From contig UESW01001871.1 in NCBI GenBank assembly GCA_900491605.1, forward strand, positions 133,205-197,204: a DNA stretch of 64,000 nucleotides, written 5' to 3'. The position numbers and the translations under genes were made by a program. Each line of letters begins with the position of its first letter. Within the stretch, counting starts at the first letter, position 1. Below are positions 11,462-22,201 of the stretch, piece by piece. The notes under the pieces are model-generated. The model saw only the letters and a list, made by a program, of their open reading frames with translations. It had not been told where the DNA came from and made no database searches. The stretch is from Calamus simplicifolius (Eukaryota; Streptophyta; Magnoliopsida; Arecales; Arecaceae).

Positions 11462-11831
11462 ATGGCATTGATTCTGGACGCGATGATTGAGATCTTGAGG
11501 AAGTCCACCGTTGGAGACGTAGTCGCAGAGCTTGCCTTGTTTGCTGCCCCTCTCTGGATTGCGGTTCTTGTAGGGCTCTTTGTGGGGTGGGCATGGAGGC
11601 CGAGATGGGCGGCCGGTCTGGTAAGCGAGGGAGATGCCAGTCTGAGTGCTGGCCATGCGCTTTCCTCCCTCCTCGCCCTCTCCGTCTCCAAGCTCATCCT
11701 CTCCCTCCCCACCCACATCGCCGCCGTTGCTGCCTATGCCATCCCCTCCTCGGCAGAGCTCGTTGAGATCCAAGACCTTGAATCGGAACGATCTCCCACT
11801 AAACTTTCCAAATATGATGCCCTCTTCGTCG

Positions 11832-11866
<35 letters not shown>

Positions 11867-11884
11867 CCCTTCCCTCCCTCCTGT
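11462..11884 (+). pseudogene. First-exon fragment of an unidentified membrane protein
   Basis: The + strand frame starts at the ATG at 11462 and encodes an alanine/leucine-rich N terminus with one clear hydrophobic segment (LFAAPLWIAVLVGLFVGWAW, about residues 26-45), a second (about residues 70-95), then SSAELVEIQDLESERSPTKL. The frame then runs into a CT microsatellite (11835-11872), which looks like an expansion that destroyed the exon's end or donor site. Composition and conserved-looking sequence argue for a real host exon rather than chance, but I do not recognise the family. It sits upstream of an unrelated CSN2 fragment. Confidence 0.45.
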
Positions 11885-12351
11885 TAGCTTTAGGCTATTG
11901 GATCTCTTTGTCTTTTGCTTTGGCAATCAAATTGTTTTGTTTTCTTCTTATCATTCTGATCATTAAGCACTCCATTAAGCTCTCCAGCTTCTTAATGAAC
12001 GTTAAGAAGTTAGGGTACAATTTTTACTCAAGCTTATTAAACCATATACTAAAATCTGAATCCCTTTCATTTCAAAGGTGATTCTTTTAACCCATTTATT
12101 CATCTGTTTTGCTTGAGCAATTACTAATTATTTAGCCCTTTTGCCAATTTTTATGCTGCCATATGCTTCACTTTTTTAAAAAATGGCGGTATAAATGCTG
12201 ATTAAGTTTGTACTGGTAAATGCTTTCAAAGGTTGATGTTTGATTTCCATATTTTGTTCTCGAGTTTGGTTTAAGAGTCGCACCATGCCTGGTACTTATT
12301 TTTCTCTAACCAAGCAAAATTGGTCTTAGATTAACATTGGATTTGAATGTC

Positions 12352-12480
12352 CAGGAACTGAATGCACATGAGAAAGATGTTGAGCAGCTTTTGGTCTCTT
12401 TGATTCTTTACAACTGTATTCAGGGTCACATTGACCAAGTCAACATGCTATTGGAGCGTGGTGACAGGTCATCATTTTGT
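12352..12480 (+). pseudogene. COP9 signalosome subunit 2 (CSN2/FUS12) exon fragment
   Basis: After a plausible splice acceptor (TGTCCAG, ending at 12354) the + strand reads ELNAHEKDVEQLLVSLIL followed by QGHIDQVNMLLERGDRS. This matches, as I recall the family, the winged-helix end of the PCI domain of plant CSN2 (pattern DVEQLLVSLILDNRI-GHIDQVN-LLERGDRS). Only this one exon piece is present; the expected following sequence is replaced by unrelated DNA. It is therefore a captured or retro-degraded fragment, not a gene. CSN2 belongs to the nuclear complex that removes NEDD8 from cullins. Confidence 0.65.
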
Positions 12481-12559
12481 GTGGCTTTAGTTTACACTTC
12501 CACTGGTGTAATCTCAAACCTAACAGTGGTGCAGAAGCAAGAGTGAGAAAAATATTGCA

Positions 12560-14105
12560 GGATTTTATTGGATCTTTTAATCCTAGAAGTCTCGTAATTT
12601 TTCTTTCCTAGTTGGTCGAGTTCAGTCTGTTACTAAGTTAGTCAAGTTTGGTTTAGTCCAATGTTTAGGGCATACATTTTCATTTTATTTGAGTCCTATA
12701 ATAATTCAAGGGAAGTGTATTACTCTTGTTAAAACCTTGCTGAAGATATTCAGAAGAAGCCCCAGAGTAGACAGTATTGGACAACCATCCGATCTTCTCC
12801 AACCTTATTCATACCCTACCCATGGAGCTCTGCATGGATTAGATCCGCCTAGACTAAGATTGATGATGTGGAATCAATCTTCTCCCTCCATGTTGCCACC
12901 TACAATTTTGGCAACCTTAGCGCCCCATAAGGAAGAATTTGGTGATCCCTTGCTATGCTTTAATGGAAATGAAGATTAGCATCTCCACCATTCTGAAAAG
13001 GATCTTGAGTCCCATATGGACCTTATTGACAAAAGAAAAGAAAGAAGGATGGCACCCTAAAACTTCCTTCTTTGATTGTAGTCCATCGCCTCCAATTGGA
13101 ACCATATATTGCTGCTGCCATTTTGGTCGAATCAAATGAAGGGAAGAAGACTCTTTGCTCTATAATTCTACCATATTTTGTAATTCCTATCATTTATTAC
13201 TCTAATTGTTGAACTTACCTTGTAATGGCATGAGAGTTCTATTAAATCCTTCTCTTGAAACGATGAAAAAAATAGAATATAATATAAGAAAATAAATTTT
13301 GAGAACATTTTTCAAGTTCTATTTTCGTTGCCTTGAGCAATTGATCCTCCGTAAGGGAGTTAGGGGTGAGGCTTAAGATTTTCGTTGCTTTGAGCAATTG
13401 ATCTTTCATGAAGGAGCTAGGCATGAGGCTGAAGTGTTCTTACTATCAAATCCTAGTCTAGTCCATCTCCTCTACCAAGCTCCACCAAAGAAACCCTATT
13501 CCTCATACCATTATAACCGACCATCACCTGCCCCTAAATTCTAGGCATAAATACTTGGAACACTAGCCACTGCCCTCCCTTCATCTTCAAAACCACCGCC
13601 TCTCTCTTGATTTATTTTCTAAACTGCACCCATACTTGAAACCCTAGCCGCTCCCTCTTTTGATTTATTTTCAAAGCTGTCATCCTCTCTCTCCAAAACC
13701 ATCGCCCCTCTCTTGATTCATCCCCAAAGCCATCGCCCTCTCTCTTGATTCATCTCCAAAGCTGCGACCCCTCTCTGGATTCATCTCCAAAGCTGAGGAC
13801 GCCTTCTTTGCCCCTGAATATAGATCAAGGAACCTCATGTGGAAGATAGTTTTCTTATCCAGAAATCTTGTCCGCTAGTGAAAGATCTTCTACCAACACT
13901 AGGAGTGCATCATCATCGGGCAAATCAACCTTTCCTTTACTCTGCAATTCTGATTCTATGAAAGTTTATGAGCATGTTTTCTCTGAAGTTTCTTAATTTT
14001 AGATTTTTTTGGTATGCTTCTTTATTTTTTTAAAAAGTCTGTTCCTGAACCGTTACTTTCTACATCACATAATCTGCTCTCTTACTCTTTCTCTTATTTT
14101 GGATG
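12560..14105. other. No gene recognised; UTR-like and low-complexity sequence
   Basis: Frames up to 96 codons (12689-12979) have no recognisable domain. A duplicated segment (GAGCAATTGATC-TC-GTAAGGGAGTTAGG, 13335-13375 and again 13390-13432) and several repeats of CCATCGCC-CTCTCTCTTGATTCAT (13590-13800) are visible. I see nothing else that can be supported. Confidence 0.5.
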
Positions 14106-14287
14106 AATTAGTCATCTTCTAAAATACTTAAAAAAATTAAGTATTTTACGACAAAATATAAGTCATCGCAATTAAGTGATGCATTAGCGACTCCAAATTG
14201 CGTCGCAATAATGGGTCGCAAAACTGCAACTCAAATTACATCGCAATTTTACGACGCATTAAAATGAGTCGCAATATTGCGATGCAT

Positions 14288-14545
14288 TCCCCCTCTGAGA
14301 ACCGTATATGAGAATTTCATCTCGTACGGCTCAAGCCGAAACACACAAATACTGATTTCAACGGATATGTAATAGAAAGTTCAAAACTTCTTAGTCACTT
14401 GATTCGATTTGCCCCAAAGATATGAAGTAACAAAAATCCGGAATCTCTTCTTTGTGATGATAATGCCAAAAATATCAAGTTGGCTCATCTGTCTTTCTTT
14501 ATGTTGATCGTTACAGGCCTCTTGAATCTTCTTTTCCCTATATTA
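14288..14545 (-). pseudogene. Organelle-derived fragment with group II intron domain V
   Basis: At 14332-14299 the minus strand reads GAGCCGTACGAGATGAAA followed by TTCTCATATACGGTTC. This is a 34-nt hairpin matching group II intron domain V, including the catalytic AGC triad and GAAA tetraloop. Upstream of it an open frame of 52 codons (14539-14381) includes MSQLDIFGIIITKKRFRIF and ends shortly before domain V, as exon or intron-encoded protein tails do. Plastid or mitochondrial origin is inferred. The insert lies inside CACTA subterminal repeats, which flank it on both sides. Confidence 0.7.
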
Positions 14546-14918
14546 AAATGCATCGCAATATTGCGACGCAATATGCATCGCAAATGTGTCACAAAATTAT
14601 GAATTTAATTTTTTAAAAAAATTACAACGAGAATTTTTTTTTAAAAACCAAAATATTATTAAAACTCTTAATACAATTTCATTGCATTCAATCAAAACAT
14701 TATCGCTAAATATCCAAAAATATTGATCGAAACATTCATCATAAATTTTTAATAATTTATAAAATTTTATTATATTAATAATAAAAATTTTGAATACACA
14801 AAATAGAAAAAAATACATCAAGAATCCGCACTGTCACAATCACGGGAAGGCTGCAAAGGCTGGAATGAACCCTGCGACATTTGGCAAACCAAATCTTGAA
14901 TCTGGCGCATCTACTCTC

Positions 14919-16268
14919 TCATGTTTGCAAGCTCTTGCCGAACCTCCTGCTGAACCTCATGTCGAACCTCCTCTGTAATAGATTTCGAATATCGTCTAAA
15001 CGATCAGGAGGAATATCGTCAGAATAGTGCGAAGTGGAGCTAAAAAAATATGTAGAAGCTTTAGCGCCCAGATCGTAGACCCTACGGTCTCGCGGCTGGG
15101 TACCAACAGCTTTCAAAAATACACGTCGACTCTCCTCTGGTGAGAGTTCAACGGGCGGCCCCCCATCAGTGGAGTCGACCTGCGATGCCTAGGACTGAAG
15201 CTCCTCGACTCGTGCCTCTGAATTATAGAATAAATGATAAATGAATCATTATATGAACCTGAATAAAGGTTTAGAAATTAAACAGTTACAATATAAGTCT
15301 AATTTCTTACCGCAACCCCCTGTTATCATGCATCAACCCAGGTACCGTCTATTCTGCTGTGTGTCGCCCTGAATAGGTTGAACTCATCAGGATCTCTGCC
15401 CTCTTTCTCAGACTACAAAAGCAGAAAAAATGATATAAATGTAAGTATTTGCAAATTACTAAATTAGTAATTAAATTATTTATGTTTTCTTACCATACAC
15501 GTCTGTGCTCCTTAATGGAAATGGACCCCGCAATGTGGCAGGAGAGACCCATGCCACGATCGGCCTTCTCGGATCGACGGTTTGTGGTGGCTGATGCGGA
15601 CCTCCTTTGCCAGGCCTCAGACTTTTACACCTGCTGCCAGTTGTGCCAAATACCCTTCGGCACATGCATAGGACGCGCGATCACCCGATCTCCTCCAACG
15701 ATGAAGCATGTCGGAGTATCGGCGTGCCGCAAGAGCATTCCATGCTGCCCTAACAGCATCATGGATGGTAGGGTCCCACAAACTTTTTCTGCATTTATAT
15801 AAACAGTTAGTTTAAGAATATATTAATATTAAGTAATTTTATATCAGTGATAAATTATATTTAATAAGTTTATATGAAACTCTGAAAAATAAAACTCCCT
15901 CATGGCCGCAGATACATGATGCCAATCGTAGCCAGTGGGATCATAACGGATCTAGAATATGGAGCCAATCCAGCTCGATACAGAATGCTACTCAATAAAG
16001 CTGCAAAAAAATTCATATTTATAAGTAATTGACTTTAACACATAAACTATATTTACAATATTATATACTTACTGCCCATCAACATCCAGTCGAAGTACGG
16101 TGCGGCCGATGTGGGAAGAACTCTCGATGTCTGTGCTGATCGGCTATGAGACTCGAAGGCTGTAGATCTGAACTCTCCATCTCCAATGCTCATGAAGTGA
16201 TATGATGTGGCAGGGCCACGTCCCTGCTTGCTCTGTCCATCGGCGGAAGATCTATCTCGGCCCAACAT
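14919..16268 (-). pseudogene. Second gene of the decayed CACTA element (Transposase_24-like remnants)
   Basis: Separate minus-strand frames at 16268-16053, 15665-15480 and 15116-14919 lie downstream of the transposase, in the place where CACTA elements carry their second, DNA-binding gene. They include a serine/histidine-rich segment with HYSDDIPPDRLDDIRNLLQ. Introns are likely between them (AT-rich gaps with GT/AG borders), but I could not reconstruct a continuous frame. The assignment rests mainly on position and gene order. Confidence 0.45.
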
Positions 16269-16369
16269 ACTGAAAATACTAAAGAACCATGCAATATAAT
16301 TACGAATAATGATTGAATATGTAAAAATTTAGCACTTATAAAATAAATTGAATTTGAATAAACATCTAT

Positions 16370-17040
16370 TTAATCAATGTCATTTGTTTCGTCAAATTTT
16401 GGTTCAACATTCGATGTCGTATCGGATTGTGATTCTGTGTCATTATCATCGAAAGGAAATCGAACATTTGCATCCTCAATTTCTTGGACATCACCATTTG
16501 GATCTCTAACTGATGTTTCAGGAGCCCTTGTATCGTCCTCAATTGCATGCATTTCCATCTTATCCTCTTGAAATGCAGGGCACTCAGGTGATTGACTTGA
16601 TGAACTCTCGTCTAATATGATTGCTGAACGTGGGAGGATTTTAGAAACAGCCCACCAATCTCGCTTGTCATTGCGCAAACTTGGATATCCGCAGTAAAAC
16701 ACTTGTTGAGCTTGGGATGCAAGGATGAATGGTTCATATTTCTGCAATCTTTGGCGATGGTTGACTTCAACTAGATTGTAGTCGTTATAAACCCTTTTAC
16801 CCATAGGAACTGTCGGATCAAACCAATCGCAACGAAACAATACGGTTTGTTTTATAGGCCAACCGGGATATTCAACTTCAACCACCTCTACTAACTTTCT
16901 ATAATAATCCATCATATTTGCTCCAACACTTTTCCTTTGACACACACACCCCAGTTCTGCGTGCCTCTTGAAGATGCTAGTCGTTCAATTTGAAAGTTGT
17001 ACCCATTAACAAAATAGCCAGTAGAGGTTGTTACGGTCTT
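16370..17040 (-). pseudogene. TNP2 transposase C-terminal part (DUF4216), CACTA element
   Basis: The minus-strand frame begins near 17040 with TSTGYFVNGYNFQIERLASS and NWGVCVKG, shifts frame near 16930, then continues for 191 codons. It contains YRKLVEVVEVEYPG, VLFRCDWFDPTVPMGKRVYN and EPFILASQAQQVFYCGYPSL, the DUF4216 pattern found at the C terminus of plant TNP2 transposases. It closes with an acidic tail. The same region of the intact element (25065-25676) shows the same order of motifs. The N-terminal transposase core is missing. Confidence 0.75.
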
Positions 17041-17099
17041 CAATGGCTATTGCGCTCGATATTTAATGAAAATATTGTCATTTGTGAACCATGGACAAT

Positions 17100-17348
17100 T
17101 TTATATATTGATATTATAATATATGCCGCTCATTTCACTGGAGCCCCGGGATGACGTGCATGGGTTGCCACGATGTTATATGTCCTCTTCCTTCGGGAAC
17201 CTCCCATTGGCGGCGGTGCTGCCCCTTTCTCCCCTTCGTCGCCCTCGGTGGCGCTTCAATCTCTTATCGCGGGTTACCTCCTAGGTGGCCGATCGGGCAG
17301 TCAGGCTCAGCCTTGTGCCGCTCCTGTACATATTTCTCCTAAATCAGG
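17100..17348. other. Unassigned GC-rich stretch before the rRNA relic
   Basis: Two overlapping + strand frames of about 60 codons exist (17151-17342 and 17173-17358), rich in Pro, Ser and Gly, with no recognisable domain. The sequence abuts the 18S relic directly and may have arrived with it. Nothing more can be supported. Confidence 0.3.
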
Positions 17349-17730
17349 AGATGGGTAGAGGCCTACCATGCATGATATCATGACGGGTGACAAAGAATTA
17401 CGGTTTGATTCAGGAGAGGGAGCCAAAGAAATGGCTACCACACCTAAGTAAGCCGGTTGGCGTGCAAATTACCCAATCCTGACACGGGGAGGTAGTGACA
17501 ATAAATAATAATACCGGCCGGCTCTTCGAGTCCGGTAATTGGATTGAGTACAATCTAGTACAATCTAAATTCCTTAACAAGCGGATCCAATATTGCAAGG
17601 CAAGTCTAGTGCCAGCAGCCGAGGTAATTTTAGCTCCAATAACGTATATTTAAGTTGTTGCAGTTAAAAAGCCCGTAGTTATTCATTGGGCTGGGTTGGC
17701 TGGTCCGCCCCATAGAACGGTGTGCACCGG
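17349..17730 (+). pseudogene. 18S rRNA gene fragment, degenerate
   Basis: The stretch contains unmistakable nuclear small-subunit rRNA phrases in order: GGCCTACCATG, ATCATGACGGGTGAC, GCAAATTACCCAATCCTGAC, ACGGGGAGGTAGTGACAATA, GTGCCAGCAGCCGAGGTAAT, GCTCCAATAACGTATATTTA and GTTGCAGTTAAAAAGC. Functional plant 18S has CCGCGGTAATTCCAGC where this copy has CCGAGGTAATTTTAGC. Small duplications occur (AGTACAATCT twice). It covers only a few hundred bases of the roughly 1.8-kb gene and is not functional. Confidence 0.9.
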
Positions 17731-17821
17731 CGGTGCCATGGTGTGCCTGAATGACCGACTATAAGGTCCTATCCAAGACTGACACTGCCTTCAGTCCGAT
17801 CCACACCTTTGTGCCGAGAAT

Positions 17822-17915
17822 GCAGCCTAAACTCTAAATGCCCTAAACCATTGATAACACGTAATTAAAACCCAAAACCCTAAAACCTAAAACCATAATC
17901 CTAAAATCCTAAACT
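17822..17915 (+). repeat. Degenerate telomere-like CCCTAAA tract
   Basis: A run of AAACCCAAAACCCTAAAACC variants with CCTAAA spaced every 7-9 bp. It resembles the plant telomere repeat but is imperfect and short. It follows the rRNA relic, suggesting a patch of mixed repeat-derived DNA. Confidence 0.4.
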
Positions 17916-18066
17916 ATAATTAAATAATCATGATTTATGGAATCACGGCTATCCATAACATACTCCGTTCTCTTTAATAAAACATGCGCATAGCATGTGC
18001 TCGGTTCTTTGTTACAACCAGGTTCTTTGTTACAACCAGCTCTTTATGCTTTCCTCCTAATATTTA

Positions 18067-18365
18067 GGCTCCATTTGGCTTGGAATCATGCAGAATGAAG
18101 ATAAGCAACCCAATTCCAGGCTATCTGCCATGAAATCATTTGAAAATTTGCTGTTTTCTACTATACTCATGCTTTCCAGAGGCAGAAAACAACATTATAC
18201 AGAGCTTTTTTCATTGTTTAAACGGGATAGATCAAGATAAAGCAACTCAGCTGTAAAGGGAGGATAACTTCGCCATGAGTTGAAGTAGGCTGTGTAGTCC
18301 ACACTTCACTCTTTTAACTCATTCAGTCAATCTAATTAGTTTCAATTTCCACCACCAAACAGAGT
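18067..18365. mobile_element. Possible small MITE
   Basis: The left edge GGCTCCATTTGGCTTGG and the inverted right edge (CCACCACCAAACAGAGT) share a GCTC-TTTGG pattern common at MITE ends. The interior is about 300 bp, AT-rich and non-coding. I could not read a matching target duplication, so this call is weak. Confidence 0.3.
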
Positions 18366-18499
18366 GTTGATATTCAACTCAACATATATAATAATCCTTC
18401 CATCGATGACACATAATCAAGTGAACCGAACTGAGTTAAAAAGGAATTTAAAGAGCAGTCATGAATTGAAATCACTACTAGAGGCTGGGGTTTTGGCGC

Positions 18500-18870
18500 A
18501 GAAAAAATCGAGCGACCGCTAAGGGGCGGTCGCAGAAGCCATCTTTAGCGACCGCCCTCAGGCGGTCGCTAAAGGTGGTAGCGAAAAGTTAAAAAAAAAA
18601 TGGATGTCCACCGTTTCAAGACCACCTTTAGCGACCGCCCTCAAGCGGTCGCTAAAGGTGGTCGCGAAAAGTTAAAAAAAAATGGATGTCCACCGTTTCA
18701 AGACCACCTTTAGCGACCGCTTGAGGGCGGTCGCTAAAGGTGGTCGCGAAAAGTTAAAAAAAAATGGATGTCCATCGTTTCAAGACCACCTTTAGCGACC
18801 GCTTGGGCGGTCGCTAAAGGTGGTCGCGAAAAGTTAAAAAAAAAATGGATGTCCACCGTTTCATTTAATC
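18500..18870. repeat. Left subterminal hairpin array of the CACTA element
   Basis: Units of about 82 bp repeat three to four times; the phrase TGGATGTCCACCGTTTCA recurs at 18601, 18683, 18765 and 18846. Each unit contains a near-perfect inverted repeat TTTAGCGACCGCC...GGCGGTCGCTAAA. These are the expected binding sites of the element's DNA-binding protein (inference from En/Spm biology). Confidence 0.85.
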
Positions 18871-18879
18871 ATCAGTCGA

Positions 18880-21800
18880 TGCCCTAATCCCACGCCGCAA
18901 GGTCTTCTTCCTGAAACCCTCGCTCCCACGCCCGCGAGCTCCTCTCCACCGTCAACCCCGGACGCCGGAACCCTCCCCTCTCCGCCGTCAACCCCGGACG
19001 CCGGAACCCCCCCGCCACCTTTAAAACTCCACCGCATAGAAGCAAAAACAAATCCGGGTAAGCTCCCTTTCCCTGTTATGGTTTTGTTGCTCTCCCTTTA
19101 GAAGATTTTGTTAGTGTTTTTCGAGGGCCTTCCTTTTCCGCTGAAGATTTTGTTTGTTTTGCTCCTCTCCGCTGAATTTTCCCTGGTATTAATCTTCCCC
19201 TCGATTCGAAGTTCTGTTCGCCCCGGCGTCTGGAAAATTCTCCGGTCGCTGTTATAGATTTGCGCCCGAGGATTTCTGGTTGAAGGTAATAATCTCCTCT
19301 TTTTGGAATTCTTTGATTGGTTGTATGATTTGATTTATCAACTAGTTATTTTCCCCAATATTTTCTTGCTTGGAACCCTTAAAAGTTACGATTTTTAATC
19401 AAAATTTGAGATTATTCCTATTCTCTAATTCGAATTACTTATGTGCGGATCTGTTTGTGTTACTTTGGTTGTTTTGTTTCTGATTCTGCTCACTCGGGTT
19501 TGTTGGGTCGGAGGCTGAGGTTCTGATTTGTTTCAATTGATCCATGCAAGTTTTCGTCGATGAAACAATCTCTTTTATTTAATAAGAGATGGATCATCTT
19601 ATTGGAATTTGAATTATCAGAAATTAAGGTTCCTTGAGTTACCCCTTTCATAATTATGGGTGGACGTGTTTAGAGGAAGAAGCTATCATCTTTTTGTGTC
19701 AAGCTTTTTTAAATTCCATTAGGTTGTAAACAGTATGGAATAAAAGGATTTGGTTAAGCTTCGAAACTTTTTCTTTTTTAAAATGGAAGTTAAGCTTTGA
19801 AACTTATCTGCTGTTTTGTATTGTTCCTGCACATAGAATGAGTGAAAGGAAAAAATGACCTGCATTTGCTATTTGATTTGGTTCATCTCAATATGATTTA
19901 TAAACACATTCATTAGAATTGTTTATTTTATAATTTAGTAACTGAATTCGATTTATTTGGCTATAGATGCTACTGTTTGTTGGATGCACTCTCTTGACAA
20001 CTCTAAGATGGTAAAACATCATTTGATGCTAACTAAAGATACCTTTTCTGGGGGACTGCCTGAATGTTTCAGGCTGTTGGGAAGTTCAGACATTGAGAAG
20101 CATGTGATTTTTATTAATTAATGCTATCTTTTGATTGCTTTATTGAATTCATTGATAGATGCAAATGAGAAAAGAAGATTTTCAGTGGTGAGGAAAAGTT
20201 TATGAATATCCTTTTTCTTGACATGTTTGATGGTACTTGATAGTTGAAGTTCCTCCCTTACTGTTTAAATGTGTTCTTCAGGGCTTTCCCTCTTGGATTC
20301 TAGAAATATCCATGATCATCTTTGTTAGGTTCTATTTTTTTTATAAAAAAAAATGCTGATTATACGTTTTTACTAATCTTATGAAGTATGTTATCAATGC
20401 ATCTTGATTGATATAAATACAGTCCTTGAAGTTTTTATTTTGAAAATGACTGAATTGTTCTTGCATTTGAGCAACAGAGACAACTGTCTGTCCTCAGCTA
20501 ATTTGGTTTTTTTTGGTGTCATTGTTGCAATATCTTATATGTGGCAGCTCAAACATTTTCTTTTTGTGGCCATTAATTAGTTCGGTGAATTAATGTGTGT
20601 GGTGGTGGTGGGCGGAGCAATAAATCAAATATTGATGATTAGTAGATTATGATAATGTGCATGTGGCTTTAGGTGGTGTTACTTCCCTTTGAGAAAATTA
20701 TTGGCAAAATAATGGGAGCATGAGTTCTTTGTCCTTATTGTTGTGTTTGGTTGCTTCTCTAAGTTGTTTTTATTTTATTTCCCTCTCTTTTTTCTTTTTC
20801 CCTGATGCCCAAATTGTGGTGTTTGAATACCCGGTCACCGAGGCATGAAGACATGTTGAGTAAAGCTTATCTTGTCCTTATTGTTTCTTGTCAAATTTGC
20901 AACTGTGTTTTTAGTCTTGATACTGTTGCTCGGATAAATTTATTTAGATTGAGGGTATTTTTGATGAAGACGATGCTACCCTGAGAACTTTTTTTGAGTT
21001 CTGGGAACTTGAATTTGATAAAAAAAAAAATTTCACTGTTTTGAGTTAATTTGGATAATGAAAGCTTGATCAAAATATTAGCTCTGATGGTTGATGCTAT
21101 TGGCAGATTAGCTATGCTTAATTACTTTGCTGCCTGCAGTTTTTGAGGGAATTTTTTTTAATTGCCCGAGAAAAATGTGATGTTTATTAAATTATCTATA
21201 CCAATTCTGACCTCCAAGATGCTGCTAATGGTATTGATGTTAACCTTTGATCAAGGGTCGGTTGATGATTGTTATTTTCATAGCTATCAAGAAGGTCCTA
21301 ATGTGATCTAGAAGGAATGGATGGTCGTGGTATCAGTAGCATTGCTTTGCTGTTGACCGCATTTCATTTTGGGCCCAGAACACAAAAACACATATCAAAC
21401 ATGCCAAGCAGATTGGCCATGCATTCGTGCCACCACACATATGCCCAATGAATTTTGTTAGACATCGTTTGCATGAGAGTATGTATTCGTGATCAATCCA
21501 TACATTCGATGCATACTTTCTACATCATCTTTCGATACAGTAAATCTTTTTCATCTTTGCTATAGATGGTGCATGCTTGTTAGTTTTTCCATGCAGCCAT
21601 TACGTGCTAACTAGGCAATGAATTAGTTTTTCCATACATGCTTGTTGATACTGGAGCTTCTGATCTGCACTTCAAAAGATTTAAGTGTTACTTCAGAGTA
21701 CAAATTTCAATCAACATTAGAGTTTCAAACTTACGATACTTGTATCTATATCCTACTCCACTCATGTGTATGTCCTGCTTCCCTCACTACAAGAAAAAAA

Positions 21801-22200
21801 AAAATATTGCGATGCCCAAATGCATCGCTAATGCATCACTAAACATGCTATTGCGACGCATTAGCGACGCAATGACTGCGTCGCTGAGAATACAGTGTTG
21901 TTTCTGCATTTTAAATCCATGTCTGATATTATACCACTAATTGATAACTTCTTCATGTTGTAAAAACTCATTCTCTTTTCTTTGTTGATTTTAATTTTGA
22001 ATTTAATCCCTCTTTTTTCAGAACACAGGAGGTCAAGTGAAGCTAGTGAGGTAGACTCTAATCGGTGGAAGTTTTTACTCTTTTTTCTTTTAAACTAATC
22101 TTCATTTTTTTTAATTTATTTGTCCGTGCATTGCCTAGCAAGTTATTTGTCCGTGCATTGCCTAGCAAGTTATTCATACTTTCATAGAAATACTTAGCGA
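18880..22200 (+). promoter_or_regulatory. Leader region of the CACTA element, probable long 5' intron
   Basis: The stretch has a GC-rich beginning with a duplicated CAACCCCGGACGCCGGAACC (18952 and 18988), then TTTAAAACTCC and a good splice donor (CGG-GTAAGCTCC, near 19056). About 3 kb of T-rich, gene-free sequence follows up to the transposase ATG at 22202. I read this as promoter, short non-coding exon and long leader intron. No domain-bearing frame is present. A nested repeat fragment lies at 21788-21895. Confidence 0.45.
21788..21895 (+). mobile_element. Nested CACTA-end fragment in the CACTA leader
   Basis: It starts CACTACAAGAAAAAAAAA and continues with GCGATGC, TGCATCGCTAATGC, GCGACGCATTAGCGACGCAA and GCGTCGCTGA. 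The same subterminal motif is found at 14150-14280 and 14545-14595 in the decayed CACTA element. It is therefore a solo end or very short deletion derivative of that second family sitting inside this one. Confidence 0.6.
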
Positions 22201-22201
22201 C

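Larger units (their letters stand above)
14110..17060 (-). mobile_element. Decayed CACTA (En/Spm) element, minus strand, 5' part missing
   Basis: On the minus strand the block holds the end of a TNP2-type transposase (DUF4216 region, 17040-16370), remnants of the second CACTA gene (16270-14919), and then subterminal repeats of GCGACGCA/TGCGTCGC type (14150-14280 and 14545-14595). A related 110-bp fragment with an intact CACTACAAGAAAAA end lies at 21788. No clean terminus or target duplication can be read, and the transposase core is absent, so the element is truncated. An organelle-derived insert interrupts its subterminal region. Confidence 0.7.
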
